Assembly: GCA_016929905.1 (NCBI GenBank)
Contig: JAFGHX010000130.1
Coordinates: 1-62,201 of the forward strand
Source: Kiritimatiellia bacterium
Lineage (GTDB): Bacteria > Verrucomicrobiota > Kiritimatiellia > JAFGHX01
Direction of reading: 5' to 3'
DNA: 62,201 nucleotides
Every line of letters starts with the position of its first letter. Position 1 is the first letter of the stretch. The notes beneath the pieces were generated by a model. The model had not been told where the DNA came from and made no database searches. It worked only from the letters and a program-made list of their open reading frames with translations. Below are positions 17,801-25,921 of the stretch, in pieces. A program made the translations under genes and the position numbers.

Positions 17801-19260
17801 CCTGGGAAAGCGATCAGGTCGAGTTCACGATCGATGCGGGCACAGCCGGCGGTACGATTACGGGCCTGCGCATCTGCGGCGGTATCCGCGACTTCGAACT
17901 GGCCGAGAGTGTCGACGGCCGCGCGTTCCGGCCGGTCCCGTTCGAAGACGACAGGGAACACGTCTACATCGGTTACTCCCGTATGCGCGTCGGGTCCGAC
18001 CGCATGAGCACCCGGCGTCTCGCGTTCCGGTCGACCGCTCGCTACCTGAAGCTGCGCTGCCGGGGCGAACCGGGCAAAGGCCTGCTCGTGAAGGAACTCC
18101 AGGTGCTCGGCGAACCCGCGCCCGAGGAAGTCTGGGGCCGGCTCATGGCCACGCCGCTGAGAAAAGACGGCCCGCCGCTCGTCCTGTGCCGCACGGGCCA
18201 GACGCTCGACACCGTGGAAAAGGCCGGCGCGATCACGGCGCTCGGGCCGGACGGCAAGGTGCTCTGGCGCCACGAGGATACCGGCCCGGCCCAGTACCGC
18301 GAGAAGTACTGGGTGACGGGCGACGTGACGGGTGATGGGAACCGCGAACTGCTGACCTACAGCGACGCGAACGTCTTGACCGTCTATCGCCACGACGGGC
18401 GCGTGCTGCGAACCGTCGATATCGCCGGGTGGGAAACGGCGCGCAAGCCGGGCTGGACATACGACAGTCACGCCGGCGGCAAGGCCATTGCCGTGTGGCC
18501 GCGCGCGGCGGACGGGACGTCCTACGTCTACCTGTTCGGACACGTCCATCATTACCGGCTCAAGCTCTTCCCCGAGACGGAAGTCCTCTACCGCAAACCC
18601 GGCGACAATCGCAACTGCGCGCCGGCCGCCTCCGTCACGGTACAGGACTGGAGCGGGCCGGGCAGCCGGAACCTCATCGGCCTGACGCCCTACGAGGCGG
18701 TTATCGTCCTGTGGGAAGACCGCGGCCCGGACAAGCCGCCGCATGTTGTCGTCACCCAGCGGAATCTGGGCGCCGGCAAGCCGAGCGGCAACAACCAGCT
18801 TCCGGCCTTCATTGACGGGCAACTCACCGCCACCCCGCCGGGCGTCGTGGTCGCCACGCCGGCCGTCGTGCACTTCTACGAAAAGCCAAGGCTGGACTCG
18901 CGATGGAGCGTCCCCCACGCCGTGCCCGTTTCCGCGCTGGCGGTCGCCGACATGGACGGCGACGGGAAGGAAGAGGCCTGGGTCGGCCAAGCCAACGGGC
19001 GCGTGTCCGTCTACGACGTCGCGTCCGGCGAGCGGCTCCACCACACGCTGCTGGCCGGACGCGTGAGGCAGATCCTGCCGATCGGCAACGGGCGCATGCT
19101 GGTGGGCACACATGACGGGCTCACGCTGCTCGATGCTGCGCTCCGGAATGCCGGGCAGCTGCCGTGTCCGCTGGAGGATGCGACGGTATGGCGCGGGAAC
19201 GGCGCTGTGCGGGTCTTCGTGCTGGGGCGGGACGGGATCGTGAGAGGCTATGCATTGTAA
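14863..19260 (+). CDS. Giant secreted mosaic protein, heparinase-like with FG-GAP domain, paralog 1
   Basis: 1,465 residues from GTG 14863 (AAGGAGGAAG upstream); an in-frame extension to 14380 lies inside the previous gene. A repeat n-region and the core 'VAAWATLLLIGLC' form a signal peptide. Residues about 45-180 are an alpha/beta domain like the N-terminal domains of some glycosidases (VLIIHGKETD, ILVGASDGAG). About 190-480 is an alpha/alpha toroid. About 540-830 is a heparinase II/III-like beta-sandwich (HDGTVWDRTIIRR). About 944-1085 is an F5/8-type-C-like sheet (YLKLRCRG). The end carries FG-GAP/VCBS-like repeats (DVTGDGNRELL at about 1153, DMDGDGKEEAW at about 1363), which bind Ca2+ in relatives. 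A secreted polysaccharide lyase is the best guess. It is a tandem paralog of the next gene. Confidence 0.72.
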   Translation: MIGQINRGNRTNRFIRVIRIGSVAAWATLLLIGLCAAAQPAAPRVRERPFPTETAFVRAGKPNVLIIHGKETDREAQALRGQLQALCGVDFPLMLDTEATGGKRWTLREEVKRQNLLVLGNINNNRAVLALYAQFLAAANGRFPGPGRYVIRHLAEPFVPERTAILVGASDGAGLQAGLARFVQILKPKTAAHAPALPLPFLEFGDGTGPSRIPRGNDKFRDVRDAAYVFYTNGSPPARFAWNATRSPDAAWAAAGELLRKIIASDRTHYPCGGHYEFQYNYQALRILIAHGLLNRSELRALEEKLINNALSPHDSYAKRFMAKAQAPGVDDNTACRGISRHSSSAIVGHWLLLDYLARFCPLAEPAAGQIAQAHRGFTRMIQSWNRNELFRPVTDPREALDCPAFMIYAYMQMELEAFVENGVLRHLALLYLGNVNNLWTDTGIGDYIGAYNGTHLDSPAGGLAVRALAFFTGDRRLEWLRTQVYDRRGTYLRGFKDRAPMCLDQPEPFSLPAGPDPGPPSHMAGFLRVPVDPYIWRTTYAEEHTANPRELTHAKAYDVLVFREGWTEDDASLALGGMQGLRDDTPAQRHSIGGYTELGARFLFGNSFTRLLWHRTGVSVDSGQPGKQADLATIEACVNGPDVFLLTSRARAHDGTVWDRTIIRRQHAYTLVLDDLAAERDGDFLCTANWRILPRGRVDDDGTYRATAPNGATFTLQPGQGYRFELDRPSLDGGSRPTFLRQYQSARLGRGQAVHFHNLIKAENAARAVPCSAMTVADGRAVRIRDASDAARDALAGTGPVPPAPGLPTGEMTSYYLAGDVWALGGATRLALAGRPLLTADRPVSVLVRFGARELRIDVPDGEPAAVKLDAAFAETADPPPRLKPGPHTFRLALPAAREIAAQIARLPHAAQPPQAARPEAAPPPIAGLALGWEVPVQQPPDRILEPVSIRSNPQPDILSDPWLHDGFFGSTSISGGPSWESDQVEFTIDAGTAGGTITGLRICGGIRDFELAESVDGRAFRPVPFEDDREHVYIGYSRMRVGSDRMSTRRLAFRSTARYLKLRCRGEPGKGLLVKELQVLGEPAPEEVWGRLMATPLRKDGPPLVLCRTGQTLDTVEKAGAITALGPDGKVLWRHEDTGPAQYREKYWVTGDVTGDGNRELLTYSDANVLTVYRHDGRVLRTVDIAGWETARKPGWTYDSHAGGKAIAVWPRAADGTSYVYLFGHVHHYRLKLFPETEVLYRKPGDNRNCAPAASVTVQDWSGPGSRNLIGLTPYEAVIVLWEDRGPDKPPHVVVTQRNLGAGKPSGNNQLPAFIDGQLTATPPGVVVATPAVVHFYEKPRLDSRWSVPHAVPVSALAVADMDGDGKEEAWVGQANGRVSVYDVASGERLHHTLLAGRVRQILPIGNGRMLVGTHDGLTLLDAALRNAGQLPCPLEDATVWRGNGAVRVFVLGRDGIVRGYAL
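14873..14931 (+). repeat. Signal-peptide repeat array 5
   Basis: Units such as AATCGAACG, AATCGATTC and ATTCGAGTC lie directly after the GTG start, ending in CGAATCGGCTCGGTCG. They are translated as N-R-G, N-R-T, N-R-F-I-R. Confidence 0.82.
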
Positions 19261-19344
19261 CGGCGCCGACCGGCGCGCGGACCGCCGGCGCCTGGCGGCT
19301 ATGGCGCGTCGGGCGGCGCGCCGCTGCGCCTGAAAGGGGGCCAG

Positions 19345-22300
19345 ATGAACAGAGTGGGTCGGGTCAGTCGAACGAATCGAATGAATCGAACGAATCGATT
19401 CAATCGATTCAATCGAATCAATCGAATCGGTCGAATCGGTCGAGTCGGAGTCCTTGTCTTCTTGGCCGTGCGGCTTCTCGCCTTCTCGGCCTCCTTCGCC
19501 CAATCCGCCAGCCGACGCATTCTGGAACGCCCGTTTCCGGCCGAAACCGCGCTGGTGGCAAACGGCAAAGCGAACGTGCTGATCATCCACGGCCGGGAGA
19601 CGGCGGCCGAAGCCGAGGCGCTGAGCCGCCAACTCGGTGCGCTCGGCCGGGCGGATTTCCCGCTCATGCTGGACACCGAGGCCACCGGCGGCAAGCTTTG
19701 GACGCTGCGCGCCGATGTGCGACAGCGCAACCTGCTGGTCATCGGCAACATCAACAACAACCGCGCCGTGCTCGCGCTTTACGCCCAGTTCCTGGCCGCG
19801 GCAAACGGACGATTCCCCGGGCCGGGCCGCTACGTCATCCGGCATCTGGCCGAACCGTTCTCGCCGTGCCGCACCGCCATACTCGTCGGCGCCAGCGACG
19901 CGAAGGGGCTGGCGGCGGGTCTGGCGCGATTCGTCGACCTGCTCAAAGAGAAGACCACGGCCGAGCACTCGGCGCTGCCCCTGCCCTTCCTGGAATTCGG
20001 GGACGCGGCGGGCACAACGCGCATTCCACGCGGCAACCACAAGTTCCACGACCTCCAGGATGCGGCATACGTGTTCTACACAAACGGAATGCCACCGTCC
20101 CGCTACGCGTGGAACGCCATCCGTTCGCCGGACGCCGCCTGGGCCGCCGCTCGCGAGATGCTGCTCAAGGTGATTGCCCGCGAAAAGGGCGACTACCCGA
20201 TCGGCGGGCACTACCAATTCATTTACGGCTATCAGGCCCTGCGCATCGCGCTGGCGCACGGGATACTGACCGGCACGGAGCTGCGGGCGCTCGAAGAAAA
20301 GCTGCTCACCACCGCGCTCGACTCGCGCGACGATTACGTGAAGCGCTGGGTGGCGCAGATCAAGAAGCCGGATCCCGACGGCACGTTCGGCTGCGAGGAC
20401 GTCGGGCGCCATGCGCTATCCGCGCTCGTCGGGCACTGGCTCCTGCTCGATTACCTCGTGCGTTTCACGCCGGTCGCGGAACCGTACGCCTCGGAACTGA
20501 ACGCCGTGTATCGGGGCTTCACGCGCGTGATGCAGAACTGGGACCGGAACCGGCGCCTGCCGTTCGCGCGGGACCCGGCCGGCAGCCTGGACTGCGCGAA
20601 CATGATGCTCTACGCCTTCATGCAGGCGGGCATCGAGGACTTCGTCACGAACGGGACGCTGCGCGACATGGCCCACTACTACCTGACGAATGTGAACAGC
20701 CTCTGGACCGACGCCGGGATCGGCAGCTACATCAGCGCCTATAACGGCAGCCACCTGCAGAGCCTCGCCGGCGGGCTCGCCGTGCGGGCGCTGGCCTTCT
20801 TCACAGGCGACCGCAGCCTGGAGTGGCTGCAGACCCAGCAGTTCGAGGAGTCGGGCACCTACCGCCGCGGCTTCAACGACCGCGCGCACATGTGCCTGGA
20901 TCAACCGGAACCGTTCGCTCTGCCGGCCGGCGCGGATTCCGGCCCCCCGAATCACCTTGCGGGGTTCATGACCTGCCCTGTCGACCCTTACCTCTGGCGT
21001 ACGCTTTATCAGAGGGATCAGGCCGTCGATCCGGCGGGCGTCACGCGGGAGAAGACCTACGACGCACTCGTGTTCCGCGACGGCTGGGAGCCGGACGCCG
21101 CCTTCCTGAACCTGAAAGGCATTCAGGGCATGAGCGATGACACGGCACTGGAACTGCACGCCGTTGGCACCTATACCGAACTGGGCGGCCAGTTCCTGTT
21201 CGGGAACAGTTTCCTGCTCGCCAAATGGCAGCGCAGCGGCGTCTCCGTCGATTCCGGACGGCCGGCCAAGGAGGGCGAACTGGCCACACTGGAAGCGAGC
21301 ATGGCCGGGCCCGCGCTCGCGCTGGCCACCTCGCGCGTACGCGAACACAACGGCACGGTGTGGGACCGCACGATCGTACGAAAGGCGAAATCCTGGTTCC
21401 TGGTGCTCGACGATCTGACCGCGCGCGAGGAAGGCGACTACCTGTTCACGGCCGCCTGGCGCATTCTGCCGCCCGGCGCCACGAACGAGGCCGGCGTGTT
21501 CCAGGCCACCGCGCCGAATGGGACGCAGTTCACCCTCCAGCCCGGCCGGCCGTACCGGCAGGAGCTGACGCGGCCGAGCCTTGACGGCGCCTCGCGGCCC
21601 ACATTCCTGCGCCAACACCAACGCGCGCGGCTCGCCCCCGGCGCCGCCGTCCGTTTCCACAACCTGCTCAAGGCGGAGAACGACGCACGCCGTGTGCCGT
21701 GCGAGATTCGCTCCGTGGCGGACGGGCGTGCCGTCGTCGTCCAGGACCTGAGCCCGGCCGCCGACCACGCCGTTGCCGGCACGGGCCCGCTGCCGCCCCT
21801 GCCGAACCTGCCCGCCGGCGAGGTCGCCGGCTACTGCCTCACCGCCGGCACGTGGGCGCTCGGCGGCGCGACCCGGCTCGTGTTGGACGCTCACGCCGTA
21901 CTGACCGCCGACCGGCCCGTGAGCCTTCTGTTCGATTTCGGGCGGAAGGAACTGCGCGTGGACGTGCCTGCCGGCGCGCCGGCCGTCCTTGATCTCGCCG
22001 CACCCCTGCTCGCCGAGCCCAAGACCGGCCTGCGGCTGGAGCCCGGCTCTCATGCGCTGCCGCTTGCCCTGGCGCCGGCCCCCGATTTCGCACGGCAGGT
22101 CCTCGCGCTGCCCCCGTTCGAACCGGCGCAGTCCGGCCTCGGCGCGCCGAGCGCCGCGCGCGCCATCCCGGGCCTCGCGCAACTCTGGGTGCAGAGTGTG
22201 CAGGATCCGCCGGCTCGCGTCCTGCACCCGATCCGTATCCGCTCCACGCCACAACCGTACCGGCGGCCGGACGAATCGCTGCATGATGATTTCTTCGGGA

Positions 22301-23790
22301 CCACGTCGGTGCCCGGCGGCTCGTCCTGGAAAGGCGAGAAGGTCGAGTTCGACATCGATGCCGGCGAAACCGCCAGGATCGTCACCGGCCTGCGCATCTG
22401 CGGCGGGAGCCGTGAGTTTGAACTCGAAGAAAGCGCCGACGGCAGACAATTCCGCCCGCTCCAGTTCCGCAGCGACAAGGAAGCCGTCTACGTCGGCTAT
22501 TCGCGCATGCGCGTGGGCTCCGACCGGTTCGGAACCCGGCACCTCTCGTTCCGGTCCGGCAGCCGCTATCTGAAGCTGCGCTGCCGCGGCGCGGCGGACG
22601 CCTCGATGGATGTGAAGGAGATCCAGGTCCTGGCCGAACCGGCGCCGGACGAGGTGTGGGGCCGCCTGCTCGTCGAACGGCTCGCCGCGAACCGGCCGCC
22701 GCTCGTCCTGTGCCGCACGGGTCAGCGGCTGGACAACGCGGAGCGGGCCGGCTTCGTGACCGCGTTGGGGCTGAACGGCAGCGTCCTGTGGCGCCACGAG
22801 GATACCGGCCCGGCCCAGTACCGCGCGACGTACTGGCTCACGGGCGATGCCGACGGCGACGGCAACAGCGAACTGCTCGTCTACAGCGACGCGAACGTGC
22901 TGACCGTCTATCGCCACGACGGGCAGGTGCTGCGTACCGTCGACATCGCTGCCTGGGAGACGGCCCGGAAGCCGGGCTGGACCTATGACAGTCATGCCGG
23001 CGGCAAGTCCATTGCGCTCTGGCCGCGCGCGGCGGACGGAACCGCGTACGCCTACGTCTTCGGGCACGTCCATCATTACCGGGTCAAGCTCTTCCCGCAA
23101 ACGGAGATCGTCTACCGCAAGAGCAGCCCGAACCGCAGTTGCGCGCCCAGCGCCGCGGTTCCCGTCCGCGACTGGAGCGGAGCCAACAAGCAGAATCTGA
23201 TCTCACTCGTACCGTACGATCATATCGTCGCGCTGTGGGAAGATGGCGGGCCCGGCAAGCCGCCCCGCATGGTGGTGGAACGCAGGCGCGAGTACCCGAA
23301 GCCGAGCGGCAACACCCAGCTCCCGGCTTTCGTGGAAGGGTGCGTCAGCGCGAAGCCGGCCGGCATCGTCGTCGCTACCCCGAATGTCGTCCGGTTCTTC
23401 GCGGGGCACACGCTGGAACCGGCCTGGTCCGTGCCGGGCAGCGTCCCGTTCTCGGCACTCGCCCTCGCCGACCCGGACGCGAACGGGACGGACGAGGTAC
23501 TCGCCGGGCAGGCCAACGGGCGCGTGTCGCTCTACGATCTCGCATCCGGCGAAAAGCGCGCTCAGACCGTCCTGCAGGGCGAGGTCAGGGCCCTCTTCCC
23601 CGCCGGCCGCGGCCGGCTGTTGGCGGCCACGCACGCGGGGCTCACACTGCTGGATGCCCGGTTGCGCACGCTTGGCCACCTGCCCTGCCCGCTGGAGGAT
23701 GCAACGGTCCTGGCCGACGACGCGCGGGGCACGCTCGTGTTCGTGTTGGGCCGCGACGGGGTACTGAGAGGATATGCGCTGCAAGGCTGA
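19345..23790 (+). CDS. Giant secreted mosaic protein, heparinase-like with FG-GAP domain, paralog 2
   Basis: 1,481 residues with the same domain order as the preceding gene; by eye well over half of the residues match along the whole length, so this is a tandem duplication. The n-region (residues 2-34) is the longest of the eight arrays (N-R-X repeats). The core 'VGVLVFLAVRLLAFSASFA' follows. The lyase-like sandwich carries HNGTVWDRTIVRK. The F5/8-C-like part starts about 957, and FG-GAP-like Asp motifs sit at about 1168 (DADGDGNSELL) and 1376 (DPDANGTDEV). ATG 19345 follows AAAGGGGG. Possible division of labour between the paralogs (different chain ends or sulfation patterns) is inference only. 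Confidence 0.72.
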   Translation: MNRVGRVSRTNRMNRTNRFNRFNRINRIGRIGRVGVLVFLAVRLLAFSASFAQSASRRILERPFPAETALVANGKANVLIIHGRETAAEAEALSRQLGALGRADFPLMLDTEATGGKLWTLRADVRQRNLLVIGNINNNRAVLALYAQFLAAANGRFPGPGRYVIRHLAEPFSPCRTAILVGASDAKGLAAGLARFVDLLKEKTTAEHSALPLPFLEFGDAAGTTRIPRGNHKFHDLQDAAYVFYTNGMPPSRYAWNAIRSPDAAWAAAREMLLKVIAREKGDYPIGGHYQFIYGYQALRIALAHGILTGTELRALEEKLLTTALDSRDDYVKRWVAQIKKPDPDGTFGCEDVGRHALSALVGHWLLLDYLVRFTPVAEPYASELNAVYRGFTRVMQNWDRNRRLPFARDPAGSLDCANMMLYAFMQAGIEDFVTNGTLRDMAHYYLTNVNSLWTDAGIGSYISAYNGSHLQSLAGGLAVRALAFFTGDRSLEWLQTQQFEESGTYRRGFNDRAHMCLDQPEPFALPAGADSGPPNHLAGFMTCPVDPYLWRTLYQRDQAVDPAGVTREKTYDALVFRDGWEPDAAFLNLKGIQGMSDDTALELHAVGTYTELGGQFLFGNSFLLAKWQRSGVSVDSGRPAKEGELATLEASMAGPALALATSRVREHNGTVWDRTIVRKAKSWFLVLDDLTAREEGDYLFTAAWRILPPGATNEAGVFQATAPNGTQFTLQPGRPYRQELTRPSLDGASRPTFLRQHQRARLAPGAAVRFHNLLKAENDARRVPCEIRSVADGRAVVVQDLSPAADHAVAGTGPLPPLPNLPAGEVAGYCLTAGTWALGGATRLVLDAHAVLTADRPVSLLFDFGRKELRVDVPAGAPAVLDLAAPLLAEPKTGLRLEPGSHALPLALAPAPDFARQVLALPPFEPAQSGLGAPSAARAIPGLAQLWVQSVQDPPARVLHPIRIRSTPQPYRRPDESLHDDFFGTTSVPGGSSWKGEKVEFDIDAGETARIVTGLRICGGSREFELEESADGRQFRPLQFRSDKEAVYVGYSRMRVGSDRFGTRHLSFRSGSRYLKLRCRGAADASMDVKEIQVLAEPAPDEVWGRLLVERLAANRPPLVLCRTGQRLDNAERAGFVTALGLNGSVLWRHEDTGPAQYRATYWLTGDADGDGNSELLVYSDANVLTVYRHDGQVLRTVDIAAWETARKPGWTYDSHAGGKSIALWPRAADGTAYAYVFGHVHHYRVKLFPQTEIVYRKSSPNRSCAPSAAVPVRDWSGANKQNLISLVPYDHIVALWEDGGPGKPPRMVVERRREYPKPSGNTQLPAFVEGCVSAKPAGIVVATPNVVRFFAGHTLEPAWSVPGSVPFSALALADPDANGTDEVLAGQANGRVSLYDLASGEKRAQTVLQGEVRALFPAGRGRLLAATHAGLTLLDARLRTLGHLPCPLEDATVLADDARGTLVFVLGRDGVLRGYALQG
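19357..19449 (+). repeat. Signal-peptide repeat array 6 (longest)
   Basis: About ten 9-bp units (AATCGAATG, AATCGAACG, AATCGATTC, AATCGAATC, GGTCGAATC) from codon 5. Because units are 9 bp, gain or loss would keep frame and change the signal n-region length in steps of three residues. Confidence 0.9.
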
Positions 23791-23806
23791 TCACACAGAG
23801 GCAAAC

Positions 23807-25750
23807 GTGCGCAGGAAACAGAAGCAGATCGGTCGGATCCGTCGGATCGGACGGATCTTTGTGGGAGTGGCACTGCTCCTCTCAGCGCTCGCGTCCGCCC
23901 AGGCTGCAACCAACAGCCGGCCGGCCGACAAGCTGGACGAGACGCGCGTGCGGCAGATCGCGGCGATGCTGCCCGAGCGGCCGGTCGGGCTGGGCCGCCC
24001 GATCACCGACCGCCGGGCCTGGTCGCAAATCGCGACGCACAAGAAGATTCCCACGCTCATGGAGGAAGCCGAGAAGATCCTCACGGAGCCCGTTCCCTTC
24101 ATCACCGACGAGATGTACCTGCACTTCGCCCGTACGGGCAAGGGCGGCGGCCGCGAAGGCGGGACACGCTGGCGCCAGGGCCAGAATCTCTCCACGCTCG
24201 TCTTCGCCGAATGCGTGGCGAACAAGGGCCGGTTCCTGCCGCACATCGAGAAACTGCTGCGCACGATGTGCGAGCAGAAGACCTGGTCGCAGCCTCGCGA
24301 ATCGTGGACGCAGGAAAAGCTGGACGCCGGGATCCGCGAGCTGGACCTGCACTCGACCAGCTACGCCTGCATTCTGGCCACAACCTACTGGATCATGGGC
24401 GACCGGCTCTCGCCGCCGCTGCGCCGGCTCATGCGCGAGACGATTCGCGACCGCATCCTGACCCGCTATCTCGACGCGATCACCGGCAGAAAGAATTCCG
24501 CGTGGTGGCTGCGTACGACGAACAACTGGAACGCCGTCTGCCTGGCGGGCGTTACGGGAACGGGCCTCATCATGCTGGAATCGCGCGCCGACCGCGCGCT
24601 CTGGATCGCCGCGGCCGAACATTACATCACGTACTATCTGAAGGGGTTCCCGCCGGACGGCTACTGCACCGAAGGGGTCGGCTACTGGAACTACGGGTTC
24701 CGCTACTTTCGGAACCTGACGGAAATGGTGTACCAGGCGACCGGGGGCCGGCTCGACCTGATGCGGCAGCCCGAGGCGCGCGCGCCCGCCGCATTCGGGC
24801 CGAAGATCGTGATCATCAACGGCGTCTGCCCGGCCTTTGCCGACTGCCACGTCGACGAGCGCCCGTTCCACTCGATTACGGCGTTCGTCAACCGCCGGTT
24901 CGGCATGGCCGACGCGAGCCTGGACGGCACGCTGCAGTGGGGCAATCCGATGTACGAGGCCCTGCTTTTCTCATTCCCGAACAGCGCCACCCAGATCCCG
25001 CTCGGCAAGACCCCGCTCACGCAGGCCGGCATCCGGAGCTGGTTCCCGGACGGCGGCGTCCTCATCGGCCGGCCTCACGAGGGCAGCGCCTGCCGCATGG
25101 GGGTCGCCCTGAAGGGCGGCCACAACGCGGAACATCACAACCACAACGATATCGGCTCGTTCGTCGTCGTCGCGGGCAAGCGCCCGGTGCTGCTCGATCC
25201 CGGGATTTCGCTCTACACCAAAGACACATTCTCCGCACGCCGCTACGAGAGCAAGACGATCAACTCCTACGGGCATCCGGTCCCCGTGGTTGCGGGCAAG
25301 CTGCAGCGTGAGGGACGGCAGGCGCGAGGCGAGGTCCTGAAGACCGAGTTCACCGCCGAGCGCGACACGCTCCAACTCGACCTGCGCTCCGCTTATGACG
25401 TCAAGCCCCTCCAGAAGCTCGAACGGCGCTTCGAGTATGTGCGCCGGGGCGCAGGCGCGCTGATCGTCCATGACCAGGTCCTGTTCGACGCACCGCAGTC
25501 GTTCGGGACGGCGCTGATGACGTTCGGGACCTGCACGCCCATCGCACCCGACAGCCTGCGCGTCGAGTACGAGGGCGAGGCCGTCATGGTCGAAATCTCC
25601 GCTGCCGGCAGCCCGTTCACGATCACGGCCGACCTGCTCGACATGGAAAGCACCCGGAAGAAGTGGAAAGCGAGACGGGTCGGGATCGATTTGACGGAAC
25701 CGGTGAAGGAAGCCACGATTACGGTCACGATCCGGCCGGAGGGCACGTAG
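23807..25750 (+). CDS. Secreted heparinase II/III-family polysaccharide lyase
   Basis: 647 residues from GTG 23807, which has AGAGG 5 nt upstream. An in-frame ATG at 23774 would overlap the previous gene by 17 bp and has a poorly spaced ribosome site, but cannot be excluded. The signal peptide is 'IGRIRRIGRIF' from a repeat array, then VGVALLLSALASAQA. Residues about 50-340 form the alpha/alpha toroid with TNNWNAVCLAG (about 240), a motif common to this family. The C-terminal beta-sandwich contains HNHNDIGSF (about 444), which supplies metal or catalytic histidines in heparinase II-type lyases, plus LLDPGISLYTKDTF. Expected reaction: beta-elimination at uronic acids. Sulfated glycosaminoglycan-like or algal substrates are possible. 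Confidence 0.83.
   Translation: MRRKQKQIGRIRRIGRIFVGVALLLSALASAQAATNSRPADKLDETRVRQIAAMLPERPVGLGRPITDRRAWSQIATHKKIPTLMEEAEKILTEPVPFITDEMYLHFARTGKGGGREGGTRWRQGQNLSTLVFAECVANKGRFLPHIEKLLRTMCEQKTWSQPRESWTQEKLDAGIRELDLHSTSYACILATTYWIMGDRLSPPLRRLMRETIRDRILTRYLDAITGRKNSAWWLRTTNNWNAVCLAGVTGTGLIMLESRADRALWIAAAEHYITYYLKGFPPDGYCTEGVGYWNYGFRYFRNLTEMVYQATGGRLDLMRQPEARAPAAFGPKIVIINGVCPAFADCHVDERPFHSITAFVNRRFGMADASLDGTLQWGNPMYEALLFSFPNSATQIPLGKTPLTQAGIRSWFPDGGVLIGRPHEGSACRMGVALKGGHNAEHHNHNDIGSFVVVAGKRPVLLDPGISLYTKDTFSARRYESKTINSYGHPVPVVAGKLQREGRQARGEVLKTEFTAERDTLQLDLRSAYDVKPLQKLERRFEYVRRGAGALIVHDQVLFDAPQSFGTALMTFGTCTPIAPDSLRVEYEGEAVMVEISAAGSPFTITADLLDMESTRKKWKARRVGIDLTEPVKEATITVTIRPEGT
23826..23857 (+). repeat. 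Signal-peptide repeat array 7 (short)
   Basis: Three to four units of the GATCGGTCG / GATCCGTCG type, giving I-G-R-I-R-R-I-G-R-I. The shortest of the eight arrays. Confidence 0.75.
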
Positions 25751-25820
25751 GGCGACAGCGTGCCGGCGAGAACCGGCGCGCGTCCGCACGACGCGCACCG
25801 GCGCGGAGTGAGCATTCTTG

Positions 25821-25849
25821 ACCGCCGACGCCGCTTCGGCGAAGGCGGT
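25821..25849. repeat. REP-like hairpin
   Basis: ACCGCC/GGCGGT outer stem and CGCCG/CGGCG inner stem. Its complement (CCGCCTTCGCCGAAG) resembles the 38-bp tandem repeat upstream of rplI at 62115. It could also act as a weak terminator after the 23807 gene; a short TTT follows. Confidence 0.45.
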
Positions 25850-25874
25850 TTGCGGTGTGACTGTATGGTTTGAA

Positions 25875-25894
25875 CGAAGCCGCGGGCGGCTTCG
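25875..25894. repeat. 8-bp perfect hairpin before the 25922 gene
   Basis: CGAAGCCG / CGGCTTCG around a CGGG loop, about 15 bp upstream of the ribosome site of the next gene. It may separate expression of the two lyase genes. Confidence 0.4.
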
Positions 25895-25921
25895 CTAGAT
25901 CGAAAGACGGAGGACCCGGAC

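Noticed and set aside
19357..19449. Signal-peptide repeat array as a CRISPR or intergenic minisatellite
   Set aside because: It is inside an open frame after a good start codon, has no spacers, and passes directly into a hydrophobic signal core.
17068..20412. A 1,114-codon open frame on the minus strand, and similar long ones at 20416-23100, 25895-27913 and 36733-38928
   Set aside because: They lie antisense to clear secreted-protein genes, have no recognisable domains, and are expected where GC-rich third positions suppress stop codons on the opposite strand.
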